Assembly (NCBI GenBank): GCA_027603945.1
Contig: JADIIU010000011.1
Location: forward strand, 1 to 64,000
Reading direction: 5' to 3'
DNA from: Terramyces sp. JEL0728
Taxonomy: Eukaryota; Chytridiomycota; Chytridiomycetes; Rhizophydiales; Terramycetaceae
DNA length: 64,000 nucleotides
The notes beneath the pieces were generated by a model. That model had not been told where the DNA came from, did not search any database, and saw nothing but the letters and a program-made list of their open reading frames with translations. This document shows, in pieces, positions 1 to 11,900 of this stretch; within the stretch, counting starts at the first letter, position 1; the number at the start of each line of letters is the position of its first letter. Position numbers and translations under genes: made by a program.

Positions 1-152
1 TTCTTTGCCTTCTTTGCCTTTTTCTTTTTCTTTGCAGCTTCTCTTCTGTAGAGCTGTGATTGACGCTTTTCGATGCTTAGATCGGAAGACGAAAAGTCAA
101 TGGAAGCAAGAACAGAAGATCCTAAAAGTAGAGATGGGATGATTGACAACAT
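1..152 (-). CDS. Putative secreted Lys-rich protein, 5' end only
   Basis: An ATG at 152 opens a frame of 50 codons that continues past the left edge. The first 17 or so residues (M-L-S-I-I-P-S-L-L-L-G-S-S-V-L-A) look like a cleavable signal peptide. A Ser-rich stretch follows, then a dibasic Lys-Arg near residue 29 that could be a Kex2-type processing site, then a run dominated by Lys and Ala to the edge. No family is recognised. A TATAAATA box lies just upstream, which supports transcription leftwards. It could be a cell-wall or effector-like secreted protein. The call rests on the signal peptide, the promoter and the open frame only. Confidence 0.45.
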   Translation of the reverse strand, partial: MLSIIPSLLLGSSVLASIDFSSSDLSIEKRQSQLYRREAAKKKKKAKKAK

Positions 153-177
153 TATTGATTGCTACCTAAAGAGCGTC

Positions 178-185
178 TATTTATA
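178..185 (-). promoter_or_regulatory. TATA box of the left-edge gene
   Basis: TATAAATA on the minus strand, 26 bp before the ATG at 152. The spacing implies a very short 5' leader, or a transcription start further downstream than in animals. Confidence 0.4.
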
Positions 186-993
186 TTCCTGGTCGATTAT
201 CTCATAGATTGTTCATTTTCTACGCGGTGTTTCATGTTGATGACAGCAGGTTGCGTAATGATTGCCGCTGTGCAAAAATACTCACATTCGCTTTGTCTGC
301 TTCTAATCCAGTAGGCGGCTAGGACCGGAATATCCTGCAAGAAGATACTCTGATTTTCCACTTCTTTTTCCAGTTCCTCTGAAAGGTTCCTGTTCAAGTT
401 CCCTTTTACCAAAAATCAATTGGGCTCTTAAATCATTCGTTTCAAGAGTAAATTTGGATCTTGGACGGTGCCAAATAATTGACAGGCATGGTGACGAAAT
501 CGAACCTGCCAAACGGAATGGTGTTGCCTTAGAAGTACTGCATCATAATGACGCTAAGAAACCAAATGGTTTGTACCTGGAAATAAATATGAATGTTAAA
601 TGATTGGAGCTAACCACTAGCTTAACCTAATGAATGCTGTGGTAAATGCATTTGGAAATCACAGAAAGTACATTTGTATCTCTAGAACTTTAAACCTAAT
701 CAAATTTATTTCAGTTGATCTAGTTTCCACTCTCTTCATTTTGCTGGTAGCAGGGCTCCAACAATGACGAAATAACAGCATTCCACATCAGATCATTCGT
801 AAAGGTATATTGACCAGTGGAAAGGCATTTACCGTTACAATCCAAACTCGTTCCTAGAGGGTCTAATGGGACACGCCATTGGTAAATTTTAATTATGAGT
901 AATACTTAGAATAGTTCTTAGAGAATGTACTGCGAAATAAAGAATCGCAATAAACTTGAAATGCACTTTTTTTCTTTTTTTTTCAAGTCAAAA
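186..993. other. Unresolved region with coding-like fragments
   Basis: No secure gene. The plus strand is open for 98 codons from 307 to 603, including a D-R-H-G-D-E-I-E-P segment, but it has no start and no intron of the local type joins it upstream. The minus strand is open from 905 to 722 with a cysteine-containing frame (C-N-G-K-C) and again from about 412 to 197. The fragments overlap in frame and strand. They may be a decayed gene or a gene with introns I could not place. The last 60 bp before 994 serve as the EMG1 promoter. Confidence 0.3.
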
Positions 994-1738
994 ATGGATT
1001 TGTTGAAAGAACAGAAACCACCCAAAGTACCAAAGTCAGCGGCAGAAAAAGCAGCGACCAAAAGATTGATTGTTGTCTTGGAACAGGCTTCATTGGAAAC
1101 TGTCAAACTTGGAAAGGGAAAAGAAGGACATTACGTTCTAATGAACTGCGACGACCATCACCATATTTTAAAGAAAGAAGGGAGGGATGTGTCAGAATCT
1201 AGACCGGATATTTCCCACCAATGTCTTTTGGCGTTGCTTGATTCTCCATTGAACAAGGCTGGTAAACTCCAAGTTTACATTCATACCACAAAGAACGTAT
1301 TAATTGAAGTGTCTCCGCATGTCAGAATACCAAGAACTTTTAAAAGATTTAGTGGGCTGATGGGTAGTTTATCATTAATCCAGTTCAACTATTACACAAA
1401 ATGAGTATTCGCTCGGTCAATGGGCCAGAAAAGCTTTTGAAAGTTATCGCTAACCCGGTTACCGACCATTTCCCTCCAAATTGCAGAAAAATTAGTAATC
1501 TGTATTTAATTTAGCCATGTCTTCCGAAGTGCCAGCTGTCAGACTGTCTACGTATCTCGGCACTTTACCTCAAGATGAAACCCTTGTATTCTTTATTGGT
1601 GCAATGGCGCATGGACATGATGATTGGGTTGATGATATTGTTGATGACAAGATTTCTATTTCAGACTATCCACTCTCGGCTGCAGTGACTTGTGGTAAGT
1701 TGACGGCTGCTTTGGAAGACTTGTGGAGTATTTTATAG
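994..1738 (+). CDS. EMG1: Nep1/Emg1 18S rRNA pseudouridine N1-methyltransferase
   Basis: SPOUT-class methyltransferase needed for small-subunit biogenesis; it methylates a pseudouridine of 18S rRNA in the nucleolus. The product is 234 aa from three exons, with introns at 1364-1383 and 1495-1514, both exactly 20 nt. Family hallmarks are in order: [11 protein letters not shown] near the N-terminus, [60 protein letters not shown] and the C-terminal [10 protein letters not shown]. The start at 994 is preferred over an upstream in-frame ATG at 925 because the intervening residues are Phe/Lys-rich and not conserved. The gene converges on the MAPKK gene, 30 bp downstream. Confidence 0.97.
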
Positions 1739-1768
1739 ATTAATTAAATGAACCATATTATTATATAT

Positions 1769-2894
1769 TTATTTTCTGTTTTTCAATGTCTGCTGCACCC
1801 AGTTAACCATATCTACGTCAATGTTCCGATTAAGCGTAATCCATTCCATCTCTAGCAGCATTGGATAATTTGGCCTATCTACCGGCTCTTTTTGCAGGCA
1901 GGCAGCAACAAATTCTTGCGCCAATGCCGAAAAATCACTTGGTAAACTTGGTGCAGGCCCAGCTACGATGGCATTCAACTGTGCAAATACACTTTCCGAA
2001 GCTGTAGATATGAATGGGTATTGTCCAGTTGCCATTTCAATAATACTAAGCCCTAAACTCCACACGTCTGATTTTGAGCTGTAATCACCGCCCCCTCTTG
2101 TTATTCGTTCGGGCTATATTAGAGAGATAGTACTGCCATATATGGCTGGCATCCTACATTCGTCTTTGCCATTGATTGTTGGAGTTGTCCACTAACTCCA
2201 AAATCGCATAATCTGCGTTAAACGGTATTACTTGACTTGTCCCTTGGTGTTCACGAGAACATTTGTCGGTTTTACATCCCGATGTATTACTTTCAGCTCA
2301 TTCTTTAAATACGTGAGCCCTTCAACCATCTGGATTAGATTTGATTACCGAAGTCGCAATTTTTGCAAGTACGGGTTCAGGAATCCCGCCATAATATAAT
2401 TTATCCAATGATCCTGCATCCATGTATTCAATTGACATGTAAACACAGCTTTCTACAACAAACGCTCCGTAAAATTCGATAATGTTGGGATGGCTAGATT
2501 TATGAAGCACTTCCAGCTCCATGATAATATGATTTAGCTTGTTTTGATCTAGCTCTAGTCGTATTTCCTTTAGAGCTAGAGTTAAGCTTGAAATTACCCA
2601 TAATCACATCTGTAGGTCTATGCTTTACTTTTTGAACAATTCCAAACTGCCCTTGTCCTAATTTCGAAATGGTTTCAAAATCCTCTAATTTAATATTGTA
2701 CAGCGTTCCATTTGCGAATTGTATGCCGTCTTTTCCCAACGAAGCTTTTCCTTCGAAATTTAGTTTCCCGGTGGGATCGCTAATTTAAGTTCCACTTACA
2801 CTATAGTAGAAAAAGTTGCAAACGGCGATGCAGTTGCTTGTGATATCTGTTTTAACGGCTGTGGTCTTTTCAGGTTGACTTTAATTCTCTGCAT
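1769..2894 (-). CDS. PBS2: MAP kinase kinase of the Pbs2/Wis1 type
   Basis: Dual-specificity kinase expected to activate a stress (HOG/p38-type) MAPK. The model is 341 aa in six exons with introns at 2780-2799, 2576-2597, 2330-2348, 2213-2231 and 2114-2133 (20, 22, 19, 19 and 20 nt). Visible motifs: glycine loop G-Q-G-Q-F-G, catalytic Lys in [19 protein letters not shown], and an activation segment [18 protein letters not shown]. That segment holds the Ser/Thr pair phosphorylated by MAPKKKs and is closest to Pbs2/Wis1. The N-terminus is short (about 60 aa before the kinase), unlike yeast Pbs2. The stop TAA lies inside an AATAAA. The gene lies about 100 bp downstream of the dynein gene on the same strand. 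Confidence 0.92.
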
Positions 2895-2998
2895 TTGATT
2901 TGCGAAAGACAGGAAAAAGTAGTTTGCACGGAATTACAGAATCTTTAAAGTGAGATACTACAATATGTCTTCAGCCGGATATCGATTATTACAGTTTA

Positions 2999-5900
2999 TT
3001 AGAATGCCAAGCCGGTTATTAGGGCAACACCTCTCTTTACCCAATGAGACTGTGGGTGATCCGATGGGAGTTCGATGGTCAAGACGAAATTGGTTGAATG
3101 GCCGGTAGTAGATAGTGTACCGGCTCTAGTGAGTGTTTTGTACACTGGGCATTCGTAAATACCTACGGCTGGCTTCTTCCTATTCGCTTTTGGCAACAAC
3201 CACATGACATGCATCTCTGTATACAACTCCTTTGGTCTGCTTTCCTCCAAAAATTTCTTGTTTGGATCCCACCTTGCTCCTTCTAGATAGAGCCCTCTGA
3301 TATAGCAGCCATCTGCAGGCTTGGTGATAATTTCCTCCCATTTCTGATCCATTACTTTGAATTCAAAGGATAGTAGATCAATAGAAACCACATACTTTCT
3401 AGCATAGTTTTGCAGAGTCCCAGTCAAGAATGCTTGAGGGAAAAAGAAGCCGCTTATCCAATAAATATTTGGAATGCCAAAAGAAATCCATTTTTGAATG
3501 AATTCACATCTTTGGACTAAATCTAGGACCCAAGAAGATAGAGGCTTGAGTGATGGATATGCTTTCGACGACCACGCCTGCGGCACCTGGTTAATAAACA
3601 TACTGTTGCTCATCATTTCTAGAGGTTCTGATAACACCACCAAACCTTTCAGAGCCTTGATCATTTCAACTATGGTGCCATGAATGACTGTCAACAGCTT
3701 GTTGTATCTTATTACCTCTTGGACCAAAACCGTAGACATACTTTCCTTGTATTCAATCGGAAACTTTTTCAAAACAATATGCAATTGGAATGGCTTTGGA
3801 ATCTTTGCTTGAATCATCATTGCGCTGTCAATCAGAGTTTCTTCTCTAGTTTTTCCCGATCCACTCTTTGAACTCTTGGGCATGAGTGTCAAAAGAGATT
3901 CAAACAATGTGTAGGTCTGTTTCTGAGCAAAGGTAATGTTTGCATTTTCGTGCATCGAAAAGATTTCCGTCCCTTCGTCGATCGGCAGACCTTTGATATA
4001 GTTTCTATATTCTGCATAATTTTCACCAGGAATAGAGTAATATATTTCGCTGGATGAGAACCTATATCCATCTTTGAGGACTTCAGGGGTATAGTAGTCT
4101 TCCAATATGCACATGATTAGTCTCCTATCCTGGTCGTCAGTTACCCTTCCACCATAGTTAATTTCGCCGACCGTATATTTCAACACCTTGAATGGACTTT
4201 CATCGTATTCTTCCAGGAACATCTTTAATTGTCTAATGCAGATCTGCAAGTCGCCGTCGGTAAATTCATAGGGGATATTCCACCCAAGTGCACCAAACTT
4301 GCGTCTTTCCTGAATAACTGCATGGAAAAAGCATAGTGAAAACAGCAATTTTTTCCAAGGCAGCTGTTTAGTACACCCATTTAATGTATCATCGTTAAAA
4401 GTCGCATAATTTCTCATCAAGTTGGCTTTAATTCCGTTTGGAGGCTCCAATGTTGTTTTAACTCCATTTTGCAGTATCGTAACTGGGAATTTATTGGATG
4501 GCATGGAGGTCAACCACAGTCTGAAATCTCTGTGGACTTTGTCAAGTGTGATACCATCAATGATACGATCAAGCGACGGCATCCACGACGGTGCCAAGTG
4601 GCAGTTTTGTAGCAAGACCCACATCCCTCTTTCCATGCCTTCTTTAATAATTGCTTCAGCTCGAGGTCCTTGGCCTTGTCCAAGAGACACAGAAGCCATT
4701 CGTTTTGACATTTTGAGCTCTTCAGCAAATTTGTAAACCGAAGTTGCTGGGTCTGCGCCGGGAGACAAAACAAAGATTAGAGGCACAGTTGGGTTTGATT
4801 CCTTATATAATGCGCCAAGATCCGATGTTTGAGGCTCGACAAACTTTTCCCCAAGCTGCGAGGCTACAAACTCTTGAATTCCGATCGTTACTTTGTCTGC
4901 ACGCAAACATCTCAGAATGAGCAGCCTTTGGAATGAAGTCAGGCTGTTTTGATATTTTGGAGGCAACGGTTCTTTTTGGGGCTGGCTGCTATCGAAAATT
5001 GTTTTGAACAGTGCAATGTTGGAAATAAAGTCCATTTTAAAGGAAGTGAAAGTTGGAAGAGTTGACAAAGCCAAAATTTCAAGCCAGCTTTGTGGTGTTA
5101 ACCATGATGGTGCTGGATTTGGCAGTTCCACCGGCACATTTGAACCGCCAGACAGCAAGAATTTCCATTCATCCATATCAACCTTGTTTTCGTTCATTAG
5201 GATACGAATGGTCAATAAAAATGAATATTCCAATTTGTGCTTTTCAAACAAGGAGCGACAGACGTTCGTGAATAGCGAGAATGAAAAGTATGCGTTGATA
5301 TTCTTTACCCGATCTTCAATCACATCTGATCTTTCAGAGTTTGAAATTGCCGATACAAACAAGTTCATGAACCAATTCAACGAATACTGGTACATGGGAT
5401 CAACTGTGGACAGCTCGGTAATGCAAAAGAATAAAATACGAGTTTGGACTGCCACAGGAACGTACTTGTTTCTCGTAGTATCAATGTCATGTTCGGTCTG
5501 TTCTGCGATAACCACTTTCTTTTGGATTTCTTCAGAGGTTTCTTTCGAGGCTCCTAGTGTTTCAATCAACCGTTCATCATCGACTGGGCTGCCTTGCACC
5601 GAAGATAGCAGGTACAATATTTTGTCTTCGATTTCCTTCAATTCCTTTTTCATCTAATATCAGCATTTATTACCATCGCATTGTTTACGGTAAGTTGATT
5701 CTTAGCCTCTTCTAGATCTGGTCGCTCGTTGGCCACCACTATAGCCAGCAATTGATCTTCGAGACCAGTTGGAGCAAGAGTAAAGTTTAATAGTGTAACT
5801 GTCGCACTGGTTTCTGGTGAAAAATGAGGATTAGGCAATTTACTCGTAATGTAAAATCTAAAATCATCATGGAAAGGAAGAATGCTATCACCAATCTAGG

Positions 5901-8900
5901 GTTAAGTTTAATCACTTTGATAACTGTGGTCCCGCCTTGTTTGAAAGTCTGCTTTAGTAACACCGGCTCTAGTGCTGGATCTAATTTTTCTCCGACATTT
6001 TCCAGCAGCACTGGTTTTCCAAATCTAATGGCATTTTCCAAAGTTCTCAAAAAATCTCTGTCAGTCAATTTCACTATGTCCAAAGAATGTTCCTTTTCCA
6101 TATTTCTGATCCACTTGTTTGCTTGACCTTGTGGATCTATCAAAAGCGGCCATCGTCTAGAGTATTGTACCATCACTGCATTATCCCTGCTGAGCGCATC
6201 TTTAGGAAGACCGCTTAGCTCCCATTCGCGGAGTTTCACATTGTCTCCTAACGATTCCCAAAGCGTTGGGTTTTCAGAGTGAGGAATCTTCATCCGCAAG
6301 ATACTCCCCATCCACTCCTTTTGTAATGATGACCTATATTCAGATGTGAATGGCCCAAGATAAGCAATACACCCACTTGCTAATAAAATATCTCCAATGA
6401 TATTTGTGATCTTCATATCAAATTGATCGACCGCTATTGCCCAACGTTGTTTTTCTCCGCCTAACCCCATGATTAGCTTTCCGGCTCTAGACAATTTCAC
6501 ATTGCACTCTTCAACTTTACGGGAAAGTTCTTCTTTCTTTGCAACAGATTCTGTATATCTTTTTTCCATCTCTTTAATGCTAAGCTCCGACTCCCGCAAT
6601 TTTCGCTTCAACTCTCCCAAAGCTTTCATTGTTACCTCTAACGTCTCTTGGGCAGCTGCCAATTGAGCTCTTTTTGGAGCGACAGACTTTGACACCCAGT
6701 AGTATTTTTCCATTGCCCTTACCCATTGGCACATGGAAGTTGCTGCTTTTGAAACTCTTGAAATCACCGAAACCTGGAATTCGGGGGAATCTATGTATGG
6801 CTTGATTTTTTGGATCGTTGCTTCCGATATCCCATCTTTATCAAAGTTGAGCAAGCTGTCCAAGAACTTTTGCGGATCAGCCAACAATCCTCTTCCAGGT
6901 TCCCAGTAATCATCGATTTTTTTGCCAGGCTTGTCACCATCCACTTTCTTTGGTTTGATTCCTTTCATAATGCATATAGCTTCGACCACCAGCTTGACCC
7001 CGTCTGGAGGTCTTTGCATGGATCTAACTTCAATGATATCGTTCTTGGTGAGCGAGTTCAAAGATTCAACAGCAGCATCCAGCGCCGGCAAGGCTTCGTC
7101 CAAGTCTCTCTTTGCATCTTCCGCAATGATTCGAGTCTCTTCGGCCTTCTTGCTTGCAATGGCTTCTTCCTTGACTACAATTTCTTTGATTTCTTCGGCT
7201 GCTATTTTGTCAACAGCAATTTTTTTCATTGCATTGTCAGTGTCTAAGCTTGTTTGTATTAGCATTGGCTGCATCGCCTCCAGTTCTTCTTGCAAAATCT
7301 CAACTTCTTTTGTTGCAGCCAAAAGCTTGTCCAAACCAGTTGCAGTGCGTTTGCGGAGAGCCAATAGCTCGTTTCTTTTCTTATCCAACAGCTTCTTGTA
7401 CAGGTTCAGCAATTCCAGATATGACTTTGGAGTAACAAAGTTATTTCTGTTCAGCTCGGATTTGTATTGCAGGCACTTTTCTCTGACAGATTCATGCATA
7501 TATACGCACAGATTAACAATCCCGTCTATAACCTCTTCAGTGCCCAAGTCGCTAAGTTCAGAAATTGCATTCGCTGCCACGCTCCTTAGTGCATCTTCCG
7601 GCCAGGTAGAGAACCAGTCAATTGTACAACAGTTTACCAAACTAGGGAACATTCTAAGTCTATTTCTGAAAGCATCGCCAATTGGACTCATGCAGATGAT
7701 GAGTCGCAAATTTAACTTGACTCGGCTAATATAATGTGAGAACAGATTTTCTTTTGTTTGCGATATTCCAATATCCTGAGCTATTGGCCGCATTGCATTC
7801 AAAATTCTGTCCGACTCTTCGCCATTGTAAATATTTGGCACATCGCCGCCATTGAGGATATTGTTGATATCTTCCAAACAACTTTCAGAAATAATTTGCA
7901 TATCGGTAATCAAAAATACGATTGGTTTTCCATCAATGCCTGATCCAAATAATACTTTTTTCAAATCTTCTTTCCATTCGGTTTGGCCGTAATTCTTTGA
8001 AATTTCTATTTGGAATAGATCAAACTCTTCCATAAACGTTGCTAGTCTGCTTAAACTTTGTCTTCCACTGCCGCCAACACCAAGAAGCAGAGCATTTCCA
8101 CCAGGCTGTCTTATAATTCTGCATATTCTGCTGACGTGTTCGATAGCATCCAGAAACATTACCAATTTCATTGGACTGGTGGAAGTGCTGTTGTAATCAT
8201 CCAAATATTCTTCGGTAAGTTTAACAAGACGCTTCAAGTCTTTAATTTCGGCATAGGCTTTGGTGTCAGCACCTGGGGTCAAATAATCTCCATAGAATAG
8301 AGGCTCTGTAGTAACCACCTCGCTCCAATCCAAAGCTAGTTTTGACGACATGGATTCGATTACTAAATTTTTGAACCAAGCCTTGTCCGTGTTGTCAACT
8401 AAACGATCTTGGAATACCCTCATACATTCATGAGCCCACAGTCTGATTATATCCAGGTTGGTAGTAACAGTTTTTTGATCCGCGCTTAAAACACCTTGGA
8501 TTACTTTTGACAGATCTCTCAAGTTAAATGTGTAATGAGATTTGTTTGGCGTTGGTAGCAATTCAGCCCGGATGGTGTTGTAGATGTTTATGGAGGCTTC
8601 CACAATATTGTCGGTAAGGGAGGATATTTCAGTTGAGAATTTGTTGAGAAAAGTCCCGAGAATAGTTGTGAAAATCTTTTGCAAAGAAGGATGATCCATT
8701 TCTACAAAATTGATTAAATTGAAATGCCTCGTAAATCTGCCTGTGACAGGGTTTCTGCCTCCACCAGGATGTCCCATAGCACAAATGAATGATATGTCAA
8801 CAATGTCCATGAATTTGCCAATGGCTTTTCGGTCGTACCACCCGTTCCAATCCATCCACTGCCTGAACAGTTCAATTGGAGGCTGAGCGTTGCACAAATC

Positions 8901-11900
8901 TAGCTGTGGCATATTGAGATCGTCAATGAATAGTACATATCGTTTACCTGCTGGAGGGCCAAACACGCCTTTTCTTCGTTTTTCCATCTTTGCGTCAATC
9001 AAGTCTTGTAGCTGGTTGGCGTTGGTTCTCGCGGAAAAGTTGATTGAAATTGGAGTATAGATTGGGTCGAGTCCATACAACAGCTTTTGTTGGACTGTTA
9101 CACTTTTCCCAGTACCGGTTGCTCCAGTGCAAAGAACATGGTAACTGTTGGACAATAACAGGTCAATGAGGAATGTGTTTCTGATTGTATCCATTGTTGA
9201 AATAATCGATGTGCTAGACGGTTTTGTGCCTTCAGTCTCATTTTGTGCTGTGAATTGTAACCAGTTCACCCATCGCTTTTGAGCAACAGAGAAAGTGAAA
9301 TCATAGCAAGAGCCAGTTATTGGAAGCGGATAATGTAGGGTTTTTTCCAAAGTCATCTGAGATAACCATTGATCGAATTTCCCTCGCCCTTCAGTATCTG
9401 TTGTAACACCCACCGACCAAATTAACGAAAAGACAAAGAAAGGTTCGATTAAATCTTTAAAATCATGGTCTTCTAACGGCTACAGTAAAATGCAAATTAC
9501 CTTTTCTGAAGTCTGAGCAGCATTGACAGCATTATTCATTAAACTGCTGTAAATTCGCATTAAACTACAAGTCAGATTTCCAGATGTTGTAGCCACTGCT
9601 TCTTTTAGGTTTAATTGCCAGAATTCTAACGCAGCGTCCAAATAGCTCTCAAAGAGTGGTTTGGCAATTTGCTCAAAGATTGGATATAATTTATCTCCCA
9701 GCACCACTCTTTGCTTTCCAAACCAGCTGGTAACCAATGGTTGATTTCCAAGAGCGCTTGGTTCCATGTATATCATACCACATCTTGATACAGTTGCCGG
9801 GGAAGCAAATGCTAAATCAGCGACTTCAAACATCATAGTTTGTGTGGAATTCATCTTTATAATTTCTCCGCTGGTCAAGCACAGCTTTTTGTTATCATCC
9901 AATAAAGTGTTCATAGATTCTACCCATACAGCGTCAACCGGGCCATCAAATACGTACCATTTTTTGTCTGGAGTTGTGTCTTCTGTTCCTTCACGCATCA
10001 GGCAGGACAAGATACCGTCGGACCATTCGTGAGTGAGTTGATCAAATTCACCGTATAACTGGCCCATTGTGATTGATTTTGGATTTAATACAAACATAGA
10101 AACCTTTTGGAAAGGTTTTCCGTTTGGTGCAACAACTCCTGCCAATTGAGATAAACTTTTCGATAATACACGAAGACAGCTTGATTTCCCGCCTCCAGCT
10201 GGACCGACAAGCATAAGGCCATGTCTCACAACGGTAGTTTCGTAGAGCTGGATACACTTTTTGATAAATGAATCTTGAGGCTGCAGCCCTAATTTGTCAC
10301 AGTTTTGGTTTATCGAGTCCAATAGCTGTCCATAGTCAATTTTAGGCTGTACGACGCCAGGGAACAAGTCTGAAATAATCCCGTTAAAGAGTGGAACATC
10401 ATCAGCTAAAAACTTTGGCAAGTTACAATCACACAAAGCTCGAAGTAGAATTAAATCTTCTGCTGTGTTTGGCTGCTCTCTCTTAAGGTTACCTGCGGAA
10501 GAAATTACAGTTTTAACCGCACGCATGCCGAAATCGTAATGGTCTTGCGAAGACAGTTGTTCTGAGCTTAGTTTGAAAGTAGCCACCATTTTTTCTGCCA
10601 ACACCTTCGCAGCACTGAATCCAAACGAGAACAATGAAATTTCCCCAATCATTGCATAGTTGGGAATCATCATGGCGACCGGTCGGAAAAGAGCCTTCAA
10701 GTTGTCCGGCAATTCGGTTCTTCCGGCATACCCAGGATTCATTGTGATATAGATGGCGTTCGTTGCGTCAAGTGGAAGATCCACACCTTCAAATAGGAAT
10801 CTTGTCTGCCCTGCAGCGCATGCCTTTTGAATGGTCATAATTTGCTGTGCGATTACTGACAGCACTTCAATGTCAATTCTGTTGAATTCGTCAAAACATG
10901 CCCACGCTCCTGCAGCCGCTAGCCCCTTAAAGAACTTTGCCATTGCCAAGTAATCGAGCTGGTCTGAGCAATTGAATACGACACACTGCTTTGCGAGAGC
11001 CTTGGCTAAATCTTTTACTGTCTCTGTTTTGCCAGTCCCTGCAGGTCCAGCCGGAGCACCTCCCATTCCCAAATGAATGGCGCCGGTAAGTGTTAAATAA
11101 CAACGATCAGTAAGAGGAGTGATAACCAGCCGTCCAGTATTGCCGAGATATTCGTAGCCAGATCTATTTTAAAACGCAATTACTTGAAATTGGCATTTAC
11201 AATCTTGATTCTCAAATCATCTTCTTCCCAATAGTATCGAAGTTGACTGATCCATTCAAAGTCGTTTTCTGTAGCTATATTATTATCTATCATCTTCTTC
11301 ACCACGTCTCTCGAGTGGACATCAATAACAATCAAATCTCCCAGCACCAGACGATTCAAAAATGGCAATTCCCCTCTAACCAGCCCTACTAGTCCTTGCA
11401 GTTGTGCAAGTAATCTGGTGTACAGTGCCTTCAATGTACCGTTGCGAAGAGCTTCCGACACTTCTGCCGTCCAGTATGTTTGCGAACCTGACAGTACAGC
11501 CTGACCTGGCCATTTGAGTACCCAATCAGTTCTTTCTTTGGAAGGGTAATCAAGAATCGCTTCCCGAATAACATTTCTGACACTATGCCTCATAGCACCT
11601 TCTACCTTCAGCAGCCATTCTTCTACAGGACCTTTTGGATAAAATGGATCGGCAACTCTAATTTTTTCCCCTTCGCCAGAGAACATTGCTGTAATCAAGT
11701 TGTCCTTCTGAAATTCAATTGAGGCAACGTTTTCAAAGCATTTACGCAAGTGGGGTTGTACAGCAGTAGGATCTTTGGTTTGAGATAGAATTTGAAGCAA
11801 TTCGTCGTCCGATAAGAAAAAGAATCTTGGGAATGCAACTCGTTTGCTTTCCAGGTAAGCCGAAAGACCTTTAGCCACCAATTCAAGCAGCTTGTTGCAT

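Noticed and set aside
263..280. An 18-nt GT-AG segment on the minus strand in the unresolved left region
   Set aside because: It is a multiple of three, lacks the TAAT/TAAC motif, is shorter than every supported intron and belongs to no recognised gene.
6922..7734. 270-codon plus-strand open frame
   Set aside because: Antisense shadow of the dynein stalk region.
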